Shown here: piece after piece, positions 5,105-10,872 of the stretch
How positions within the stretch are numbered: position 1 is the first letter of the stretch
Layout of the letters: each line of letters opens with the position of its first letter
From: Gammaproteobacteria bacterium
GTDB taxonomy: Bacteria > Pseudomonadota > Gammaproteobacteria > Thiohalorhabdales > Thiohalorhabdaceae
Length of the DNA stretch: 10,872 nucleotides
Assembly (NCBI GenBank): GCA_018609925.1
Contig: JAHEOG010000196.1
Span: 1-10,872 of the forward strand
Direction: 5' to 3'
Program-made: the position numbers and the translations under genes
The notes under the pieces: generated by a model
What the model was told of the DNA's origin: nothing
What the model saw: the letters and a program-made list of their open reading frames with translations, nothing else
Databases searched by the model: none

Positions 5105-7618
5105 ATGGAGTGGCTTAAGCGACTCAAGCAATCCCCCGAATCGGATCCGGAGCAGGGTATTGTCCGGATCGCGGTCACTAGTGTCGTCATTGTTTATTTA
5201 GAAATCTATTCAATCTTGAATTACGGATCCTTGGATCCTTTGAAAGGGGCCTTATGGACCCTGTTTGGATTCCTCCTTTTCTCATTGGTTATCTTATTTT
5301 TATCTATTTCTTTTCATAAAGGTAGGGAGTTTCGTCGTATATTGGCCCACACTGGGGATATCGGAGTAATATCCTGTCTAATGCTTCTTTATGGTGTCCA
5401 CACCACCCCGCTATATGTGATCTACCTTTGGGTTACTGTGGGTAGTGGCCTTAGATATGGTCAAGATTACCTAATTTTATGTACCGTATTGTCAATAATA
5501 GGGTTTTCTATTGTTCTGTTTTTCAATGATTATTGGAGCGCGAATCAGACACTAGGGTTTGGTTTGTTAACCGGCTTGGTCGTTTTGCCTCTCTATTTTA
5601 TGGCGCTTCTCCGAAAACTGGAGCGAGCACGGGCCGAGGCGGAGGCGGCCAATCGAGCCAAGAGCCAATTCTTGGCCAACATGAGCCACGAGATCCGGAC
5701 GCCGATGAACGGTGTGATCGGTATGATCGATCTCCTCAAGGATACCTCCCTGACGCCCGTTCAACGCCATTTCACCGATACCATCCATCGTTCCGCCAAG
5801 GCCCTCCTGGAGCTCCTGGAGAACGTGCTGGACCTGTCCAAGATCGAGGCCGGCGGGGTCGGGACCCAGCGCGCCGATTTCGATCTTTACGCCACCATCA
5901 AGGGAACTATCGACCTATTGGCCCACCAGGCGGAGAGCAAGGGCCTTGCCCTCGATCTGGCCATCGATCCCCATCTGCCTTACCGAGTGAACGGGGACGA
6001 GGTCCGCGTTCGCCAGATCCTGATCAACCTGGCCACCAATGCCATCAAATTCACCGAGGCCGGCCACGTCGAGGTGCGCCTAGAGCAGGCCGGGGAGGAT
6101 GAGGGCACGATCTGGATGCGGATGGAGGTGGTGGATACTGGGATTGGCATGAGCGAGGTCGACCAGGAGCGCATCTTCGAGGTCTTCACGCAGGCGGACG
6201 GGAGCATCACCCGTCGCTACGGCGGAACGGGTCTGGGAACGGCCATTTCCAAAGAGCTTGCCGAACTCCTCGGGGGCTCCATCGAAGTGGACAGCATCCC
6301 GAGCATCGGCACCCTCTTTACTGTAACGCTGCCCTTGGGAAGGCCGGAGTCGGAAGCCGAGCCCTCCGCGTTTGCCAAGGATGCCCGTATCTTGCTGGTC
6401 AGCCAGGACCAGCCGTTGATCCGGACCTTGGAAGGATGGTGTGACCAGTGGGGGCTGGAAACCGAAAGCGTTCCCGCGGTGGATCAGGCCTTGGCCCATG
6501 TCCAGGCCCCGGGTGCCCGAATCCACGCCGTGCTCCTGGACGAAGGGGCGCTGTTGGACCCCGCCCACTCCCTGACCGTGCTCGAATCCTCCGGGCAGCC
6601 GGAAGGCGGCCTTTCCCTCCTCCTTCTCCGACGGGATCCCCAGAGTCGCAGGCTCCGGGGGCTGGAAGCCCGATTCGCTTCCATCCTGGATCTGCCTCCG
6701 GAGAAGCCTCTCGTGTTCAACGCGCTCTATGCGGTCCGCGGAAACCTCCCGGAGGATGAGCGGGTGGTGGATCTGGCCAAGCGACGGAGGGAGCAGAGCC
6801 GAACGGGGTCTCCCCCGCGGGTCCTGGTGGCGGAGGACAATCCGACCAATCAGGAGGTCATCCGCTTGACCCTGGAGAGGGGGGGATACCGACCGACACT
6901 GGTCGCGGACGGGGAGCAGGCCTTGCAGGCCCTGGAGCAGGAGGCCTACCACGTGGCCATCGTGGACATGCACATGCCGGAGCGGGATGGCCTCGAGGTC
7001 ATCAAGACCTTCCGCTTTATGGAGACCTCCGACACCGCAATGCCCTTCCTCCTCCTCACCGCCAATGTCACCGACGAGGCGGCAGACCGGGCGGAAGAGG
7101 CAGGGGTGGCGGCCTTTCTGACCAAGCCCGTGGAAGCCGATCGGTTGCTGGAGACCCTGGGCAGGGTCCTTCTCGGCCCGGAGGAGGGCAAGGAAAGGGG
7201 CGAGGACTCCCCAAGGGAGCCCCATTCCGAGGAGGCGGCCCCTCCCGAGACCCCCGACGGGCCCCTGGTCTCCGATCGGGCCCTTCAGGGTCTGCGGGAC
7301 ATGTCCAGTGACCCCCGTTTCCTGGCCAACCTGATCCAAGATTTTCTCCGCGACGCCGGTCATCTTAGAGCCCAGATGGTGGCGGCGGTGGAGGAGCACC
7401 GGATCGGCGACCTCCGGGAATATGCGCATGCCCTGAAAGGGAGCGCCTCCAATCTTGGGGTGGAGGCCGTGGCCAACGTCTGCGATCGCCTCCAATCCGC
7501 CGATTCGGCCGATCTCTCCAGCGGTACGGTCCAATACGAGCTGGACTGGCTGTCCGACCTTCTAAGGAGGGTACAGCCGGCGTTGCTGATCCACGCAAGC
7601 AGCCGTCTGCAGCTGTAA
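5105..7618 (+). CDS. rpfC: RpfC-like hybrid sensor histidine kinase (DSF receptor type)
   Basis: The 837-residue inner-membrane kinase has about five hydrophobic segments (near residues 19-38, 50-69, 84-113, 122-141, 149-169). A HisKA domain follows with FLANMSHEIRTPMNG (phosphoacceptor His195), then an ATPase domain with N312, DTGIG (344-348) and GGTGLG (373-378). Next come a degenerate receiver (about 427-545), a canonical receiver (about 571-690: acidic pair at 577-578, Asp621, Thr652, Lys674) and a C-terminal Hpt domain with HALKGS (His775). The sensor matches Xanthomonas RpfC as I recall it: TPLYVIYLWVTVGSGLRYG and LPLYFMALLRKLERA, and the unusual GTGLGTAI where most kinases have GTGLGLAI. 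RpfC senses the fatty-acid signal DSF and passes phosphate to RpfG. It is longer than Xanthomonas RpfC (roughly 730) because of the extra receiver-like domain. ATG with GGGGAGGGG just upstream sets the start. It converges on rpfF. Confidence 0.9.
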   Translation: MEWLKRLKQSPESDPEQGIVRIAVTSVVIVYLEIYSILNYGSLDPLKGALWTLFGFLLFSLVILFLSISFHKGREFRRILAHTGDIGVISCLMLLYGVHTTPLYVIYLWVTVGSGLRYGQDYLILCTVLSIIGFSIVLFFNDYWSANQTLGFGLLTGLVVLPLYFMALLRKLERARAEAEAANRAKSQFLANMSHEIRTPMNGVIGMIDLLKDTSLTPVQRHFTDTIHRSAKALLELLENVLDLSKIEAGGVGTQRADFDLYATIKGTIDLLAHQAESKGLALDLAIDPHLPYRVNGDEVRVRQILINLATNAIKFTEAGHVEVRLEQAGEDEGTIWMRMEVVDTGIGMSEVDQERIFEVFTQADGSITRRYGGTGLGTAISKELAELLGGSIEVDSIPSIGTLFTVTLPLGRPESEAEPSAFAKDARILLVSQDQPLIRTLEGWCDQWGLETESVPAVDQALAHVQAPGARIHAVLLDEGALLDPAHSLTVLESSGQPEGGLSLLLLRRDPQSRRLRGLEARFASILDLPPEKPLVFNALYAVRGNLPEDERVVDLAKRRREQSRTGSPPRVLVAEDNPTNQEVIRLTLERGGYRPTLVADGEQALQALEQEAYHVAIVDMHMPERDGLEVIKTFRFMETSDTAMPFLLLTANVTDEAADRAEEAGVAAFLTKPVEADRLLETLGRVLLGPEEGKERGEDSPREPHSEEAAPPETPDGPLVSDRALQGLRDMSSDPRFLANLIQDFLRDAGHLRAQMVAAVEEHRIGDLREYAHALKGSASNLGVEAVANVCDRLQSADSADLSSGTVQYELDWLSDLLRRVQPALLIHASSRLQL

Positions 7619-7654
7619 GTAGCCCTGCCGTTGCTGCCTACGGGGCAGGCGGGA

Positions 7655-7693
7655 AAGGAGCGCCCGGAGCCGCTCCGCCCGGGGTCGCTCCTT
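7655..7693. terminator. Hairpin between convergent rpfC and rpfF, candidate bidirectional terminator
   Basis: The outer stem is AAGGAGCG/CGCTCCTT and the inner stem is CCCGG/CCGGG. Two unpaired bases on one side separate them, and the loop is 11 bases. It lies in the 106-base gap between the two stop codons. A T-rich tail is short on both strands, so strong intrinsic termination is not certain. Confidence 0.45.
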
Positions 7694-7724
7694 CGGCGGC
7701 GTCGTTCCCCTGCCGGCCCGACTC

Positions 7725-8609
7725 TCAGTTGGCTTGGCGTGTCTCCTGGCTTATCCGTCGGTCCTGGGCCCGGACTAGTCGCTCCATTGTGCGAAGCTCG
7801 CGCTCGGATAGCTGCAGAGCGGACTCCACCCAAAGCTCGGTGATGTCGCGCAGCTCCTCGAAGGGGACCCGGTGGTGGGTGCTGTGGACCCGGTGGAAGA
7901 GGTTGTGCACCGCACGGTGCTTTTCCGCCTCGGTGATGTAGCGGGCCAAGGCTTCTTCGCCGTGGCCGGGCTCCGCGAGGACGTCCACCACTCCCATCTC
8001 GTAGAGCTCCTCAGCGCTATAGAGCCGTCCGGAGAGGATGATGCGCTCGGCCAGCGAGGGAGCGATCTTGCGGGAGAGGAAGCTGTAGGCCCCCATCCCA
8101 GGGAACAGATTGAAAAGGACCTCCGGAAAGCCCATCTGGCTTTGCTTTTCAGCGATGAGGGTGTGGCAGGAAAGGGCGGCCTCAAATCCCCCACCCTGGG
8201 CGCATCCTTCCACGAGAGCGATGGAGGTAACCGGGAGATCCAATCCAGTTGAAAAGGTGTGGCCCGCGCGGACGCAGGTAAGCGCGTAGTCTAATAGGCC
8301 CTCCCTGTCGGCATTTCTGATTAAACGGACAAAACGCTCAAGATCCCCACCCAAGTTATAGATGCCTTCCAGGTCGGAGCCCAGGACCGTATAACGGATT
8401 TGGGGGGTTCTCCCTTGTTCCTGGTCCGTCCGGATGCGATGGGCCACCTCCTTTTGGAACGCTTCGATGTCGGCCAACAGCTCGGAGGTGAAACAGGGCC
8501 GGGGACGGGGCTTCATGGCCAGCCGGGCCACTCCCAGGTAGGGATCCAGTTGGACGTTCGATTGGGTATAAACGTGGCCAGTATCGGGGAAAGGAATGAG
8601 CTGGGTCAT
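7725..8609 (-). CDS. rpfF: RpfF-like DSF synthase (crotonase fold acyl-ACP dehydratase/thioesterase)
   Basis: The 294-residue crotonase-fold protein matches RpfF closely and is not a generic enoyl-CoA hydratase. The oxyanion-hole region reads VLGSDLEGIYNLGGDLERF (75-93). The active-site stretch is GGGFEAALSCHTLIAE (139-154) followed by MGFPEVLFNLFPGMGAYSF (159-177). Glu143 and Glu163 fall where the two catalytic glutamates of Xanthomonas RpfF (E141, E161) lie. The C-terminal ITELWVESALQL and RTMERLVRAQDRR are also RpfF-like. RpfF converts 3-hydroxyacyl-ACP to the cis-2-unsaturated fatty acid signal DSF. The ATG start has TAGGAGA 6 bases upstream. It is convergent with rpfC, as in Xanthomonas, where rpfF faces the rpfGHC operon. 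No rpfB or rpfG is in the window. The acyl chain length made cannot be predicted. Confidence 0.93.
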   Translation of the reverse strand: MTQLIPFPDTGHVYTQSNVQLDPYLGVARLAMKPRPRPCFTSELLADIEAFQKEVAHRIRTDQEQGRTPQIRYTVLGSDLEGIYNLGGDLERFVRLIRNADREGLLDYALTCVRAGHTFSTGLDLPVTSIALVEGCAQGGGFEAALSCHTLIAEKQSQMGFPEVLFNLFPGMGAYSFLSRKIAPSLAERIILSGRLYSAEELYEMGVVDVLAEPGHGEEALARYITEAEKHRAVHNLFHRVHSTHHRVPFEELRDITELWVESALQLSERELRTMERLVRAQDRRISQETRQAN

Positions 8610-8630
8610 TGAAAATCTCCTATGGGGTTG

Positions 8631-8642
8631 CTTGTTTACAAG
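8631..8642. promoter_or_regulatory. Short inverted repeat in the rpfF leader, possible operator
   Basis: CTTGT-TT-ACAAG is a 5-bp palindrome with a 2-base spacer, 22 bases upstream of the rpfF start and just before its ribosome binding site. A second 6-bp inverted repeat, CGGGAA/TTCCCG, lies at 8651-8672. Either could be an operator or leader hairpin; no clear -10/-35 pair for rpfF was found. Confidence 0.25.
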
Positions 8643-8985
8643 GGGGCATGCGGGAACAACCGATCCTTCCCGGGGACGGGCCGAGCGAAGCCTGACTCAC
8701 GCCAACCCGGCAGGGGAGAGCTGCGGAGCTCGTGGCGAAGGGCAGGACCGACCACTCGGGAAAGCCCCGGTGGGCGAATTCGTGGGAAAGCCCGGCCGGA
8801 AGTCGGTAGAAGTGCAGGCGGGACGCCACTGCGGAGCCCCCCTTTGGCTCGGGCAGGGGCAACAGGACCTAGAGCCTGCAGCTCGCGCCCTGGGAAGTGC
8901 TACCTCTTTTCAGCCTAACGCAGCCAGTGGCAGAGTGAAGATATCCCCCTGCCCCATGGCCCGGGTTTCCAGTTCCTTTTCGGCT

Positions 8986-9014
8986 TTGCCCGCGGCGAGG
9001 CCGCCCTCTACAAT
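8986..9014 (+). promoter_or_regulatory. Sigma-70-type promoter for miaB
   Basis: A -35 TTGCCC at 8986-8991 and a -10 TACAAT at 9009-9014 are spaced by exactly 17 bases. Transcription would begin near 9021 and give a 5' leader of roughly 27 bases before the miaB ATG. Confidence 0.6.
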
Positions 9015-9047
9015 GCCTTGCCCGCTAACCCCTCGCGGTAGGGATCC

Positions 9048-10397
9048 ATGACCCGAAAGCTTCACATCCGGACCTTCGGTTGCCAGATGAACGAGCACGA
9101 CTCCACCCGCATGGAGGATCTGCTCGACGAGGCCGTTGGTGTAGAGTGCACGGAGGATCCGGCCGAGGCCGACATCCTCCTGCTCAATACCTGCTCGGTC
9201 CGGGAAAAGCCCCAGGAGAAGGTCTTCTCCGAGCTCGGGCGGTGGCGGCCGCTCAAGGAGGCTCGACCGGGGACCCTGATCGGGGTGGGGGGCTGCGTGG
9301 CCCAGCAGGAGGGGGACCGGATCCGCCAGCGGGCGCCCTATGTGGATCTTGTCTTCGGGCCCCAGACCATCCATCGCCTTCCCGAGATGATCGCCGTCGC
9401 CGAGCGCGAGCGGAGCTCGGTGGTGGACGTGGATTTCCCCGAGATCGAGAAGTTCGACCACTTGCCCACCCCGCGGGTCGAGCAGGCGCGGGCCTTCGTT
9501 ACCATCATGGAGGGCTGCGACAAGTTCTGTACCTTCTGCGTGGTCCCCTATACCCGGGGCCGGGAGCTGTCCCGGCCCTTCGAAGACGTCCTTGCGGAAG
9601 GGTATGAGCTGGCGGGGCAGGGGGTCCGGGAGCTGATCCTCCTGGGCCAGAACGTCAACGGCTATCGGGGTATGATGGAGGACGGAACCGAGGCGGACCT
9701 GGGCCTTTTGCTCCATTACCTCGCGGGCATCCGGGGCCTGGACCGTCTCCGGTTCACCACCAGCCATCCCAACGAGTTCGGCGAGGGCCTGATCGAGGCC
9801 TTCCGGGAGATCCCGGAGCTGGTCTCCCATCTCCACCTTCCCGTCCAGTCCGGCTCGGATCGCATCCTTTCCCGCATGCACCGGGGGCATACCCGCGCCG
9901 AGTTCCTGGACAAGCTCGCCCGCCTGCGGGAGGCCCGGCCGGGGATCGCCATCGGCTCCGACTTCATCGTGGGCTTTCCCGGGGAGACCGACGAGGACTT
10001 CCAGGATACCCTGGATCTGGTGGCCCAGGCCGACCTGGATCACAGCTTCTGCTTCAAGTACAGCCCCCGTCCCGGCACCCTGGCCGCTGAGGCTCCCGAC
10101 GATGTCCCCGAGGCGGAAAAGAAGCAGCGCCTGGAGCTCCTCCAGCGGCGCCTGAGCCAGCGAGCCCAGGAGAAGAGCCGGGCCCTCGTTGGCACCCAGG
10201 TGGAAGTACTCGTGGAAGGTCCTAGCCGCAAGGATCCCGGCGAGCTAATGGGCCGGACTCCCTGCAACCGGATCGTTAATTTCCCGGCCCCAACGGAGGT
10301 CGTGGGCCAGTTCCTGACGGTTTCGGTCACCGAGGCGCTGCCCAATTCGCTCCGTGGGGTCCCGGTTCGGGAAGCGGAGCCGACCCCGGCGGTGTGA
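9048..10397 (+). CDS. miaB: tRNA-2-methylthio-N6-dimethylallyladenosine synthase MiaB
   Basis: The 449-residue radical-SAM methylthiotransferase adds the 2-methylthio group to i6A37 of tRNAs reading UNN codons, in the cytoplasm. The N-terminal UPF0004 domain carries the three cysteines of the auxiliary 4Fe-4S cluster: Cys12 (TFGCQMN), Cys49 (NTCSVREK) and Cys83 (GGCVAQQ). The radical-SAM domain has EGCDKFCTFCVVPYTRG with Cys157, Cys161 and Cys164, followed by LLGQNVNGYRG, FTTSHP, HLPVQSGSD and FIVGFPGETDEDF. A C-terminal TRAM domain (about 375-440) includes the GRTPCNRIVNF motif. It is close to the usual length (E. coli 474). The ATG is preceded by a weak AGGGA. A promoter candidate lies just upstream, and ybeY follows on the same strand after about 107 bases. 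Confidence 0.97.
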   Translation: MTRKLHIRTFGCQMNEHDSTRMEDLLDEAVGVECTEDPAEADILLLNTCSVREKPQEKVFSELGRWRPLKEARPGTLIGVGGCVAQQEGDRIRQRAPYVDLVFGPQTIHRLPEMIAVAERERSSVVDVDFPEIEKFDHLPTPRVEQARAFVTIMEGCDKFCTFCVVPYTRGRELSRPFEDVLAEGYELAGQGVRELILLGQNVNGYRGMMEDGTEADLGLLLHYLAGIRGLDRLRFTTSHPNEFGEGLIEAFREIPELVSHLHLPVQSGSDRILSRMHRGHTRAEFLDKLARLREARPGIAIGSDFIVGFPGETDEDFQDTLDLVAQADLDHSFCFKYSPRPGTLAAEAPDDVPEAEKKQRLELLQRRLSQRAQEKSRALVGTQVEVLVEGPSRKDPGELMGRTPCNRIVNFPAPTEVVGQFLTVSVTEALPNSLRGVPVREAEPTPAV

Positions 10398-10504
10398 TTC
10401 CCCGAGCCAAATGCCCGACCAAGGCCTCCCCCTGTTCGCTGACCCAGACGCAGCGCCCGTGGTCGCGCTCCGACCCCATCGCTCGGCCTGGGAGGAGCTC
10501 CGCA

Positions 10505-10872
10505 ATGCACGGTGATCCCTGTGCGCCCGGTTCCCAGGAAGGCGCTCCCAATCCGGTGATCGTTCAGCTCGTCGGCCCCGAGGTTGGGGCTCCTCCTGAG
10601 GAGCGGATCGCCCAATGGGTGGCATTGGCACTCGCGCGCCAGGGCGGGAAGGTGCCCTCCGGGGAGATCGTGGTTCGGGGGGAGGATCGGGAAGAGATGG
10701 CCCGCCTCGCCCGGGAGTACCTGGGCAAGCAGGGAGCGACCAATGTCCTGGCCTTCCCGGCCGACAGCGAGCCGGGCCCCTGGGACCCGGTCATCGGGGA
10801 CATCGTCATCTGTCCCGAAGTGGTGGCTCGCGAAGCCGCCGAGCAGGGAAAGGCCGTGGAAGGACACTGGGC
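10505..10872 (+). CDS. ybeY: Endoribonuclease/rRNA maturation factor YbeY, N-terminal part, cut by the window edge
   Basis: About 122 residues of YbeY are present. Diagnostic stretches are EDREEMARLAREYLGKQG, TNVLAFP and VIGDIVICPEVVAREAAEQG, followed by EGHW at the edge. The zinc-binding HGxLHLxGYDH motif lies beyond the window. YbeY is a single-strand endoribonuclease acting in 16S rRNA 3' maturation and ribosome quality control. The start at 10505 is chosen because GGAGGAG lies 7 bases upstream. The frame is also open back to a GTG at 10394 overlapping the miaB stop, but that extension is Arg/Ser-rich and unlike the family. The first 15 or so residues after the chosen start are also not typical, so an internal start is possible. 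It is downstream of miaB, with no phoH/ybeZ between them. Confidence 0.93.
   Translation, partial: MHGDPCAPGSQEGAPNPVIVQLVGPEVGAPPEERIAQWVALALARQGGKVPSGEIVVRGEDREEMARLAREYLGKQGATNVLAFPADSEPGPWDPVIGDIVICPEVVAREAAEQGKAVEGHW

Larger units (their letters stand above)
8610..9047. other. Intergenic region between divergent rpfF and miaB
   Basis: These 438 bases hold the leaders of rpfF (minus) and miaB (plus). Open frames here have arbitrary composition and no ribosome binding site or recognisable motif, so I see no gene. I looked for RNase P RNA, 4.5S, 6S and tmRNA signatures and found none. Small hairpins and a direct repeat GGGAAAGCCC (about 8760 and 8788) are present without known meaning. Confidence 0.6.

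Noticed and set aside
6080..7534. Minus-strand open frame of 484 codons opposite rpfC
   Set aside because: It is antisense to the kinase, receiver and Hpt domains, which are clearly coding on the plus strand. No recognisable domain is present.
7725..8609. Generic enoyl-CoA hydratase of beta-oxidation
   Set aside because: The length, the CHTLIAE and MGFPEVLFNLFPGMGAYSF blocks, the C-terminal helix and the facing rpfC all point to RpfF.
8640..9040. Structural RNA gene (RNase P, 4.5S, 6S or tmRNA) between rpfF and miaB
   Set aside because: None of the conserved core motifs of these RNAs is present, and only short unrelated hairpins are seen.
8910..10043. Long minus-strand open frame (377 codons) opposite miaB
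   Set aside because: It overlaps miaB fully and its product is low-information Gly/Pro/Leu-rich sequence with no motif. It is a shadow of a GC-rich gene.

Overview
The window comes from a high-GC proteobacterium, most likely a gammaproteobacterium. The housekeeping genes are ordinary (ychF, a CAT-anticodon tRNA, miaB followed by ybeY). A convergent rpfC/rpfF pair matches the arrangement of the diffusible-signal-factor (DSF) system of Xanthomonas and its relatives. The species cannot be named from the sequence.

Left part (1-2799): the C-terminal two thirds of YchF, then a CAT-anticodon tRNA with a good sigma-70-type promoter. Two minus-strand genes follow as a probable two-gene operon: an alpha/beta hydrolase, then an LCM/PPM1-type SAM-dependent methyltransferase 13 bases downstream. 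Neither product has an assigned substrate.

Middle part (2800-4930): mobile DNA. A frameshifted remnant of an IS3-family OrfB lies at about 3008-3433, minus strand. It abuts an apparently intact IS110-family element whose layout fits the IS1111 group: transposase at 3839-4852, minus strand, and a perfect 12-bp inverted repeat at 3438-3449 and 4912-4923. Between the transposase stop and the left repeat lie about 390 non-coding bases. They contain several strong hairpins and short blocks identical to sequence just outside both ends of the element. This is the best candidate in the window for something unusual: a guide (bridge/seeker) RNA whose guides can be read against its present insertion site.

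Right-centre part (5105-8609): a complete RpfC-like hybrid histidine kinase faces a complete RpfF-like DSF synthase. RpfF would make a cis-2-unsaturated fatty-acid signal. RpfC would sense it at the membrane and pass phosphate through its receiver and Hpt domains, normally to the HD-GYP protein RpfG, which is not in this window. This RpfC differs from the Xanthomonas protein in having an extra degenerate receiver domain. Its membrane-domain codons are strikingly AT-rich, with an abrupt change where the kinase core begins.

Right end (8610-10872): a 438-base gap with a good miaB promoter, then miaB (tRNA methylthiotransferase), then the start of ybeY, cut by the window edge. The phoH/ybeZ gene that often lies between these two is missing.
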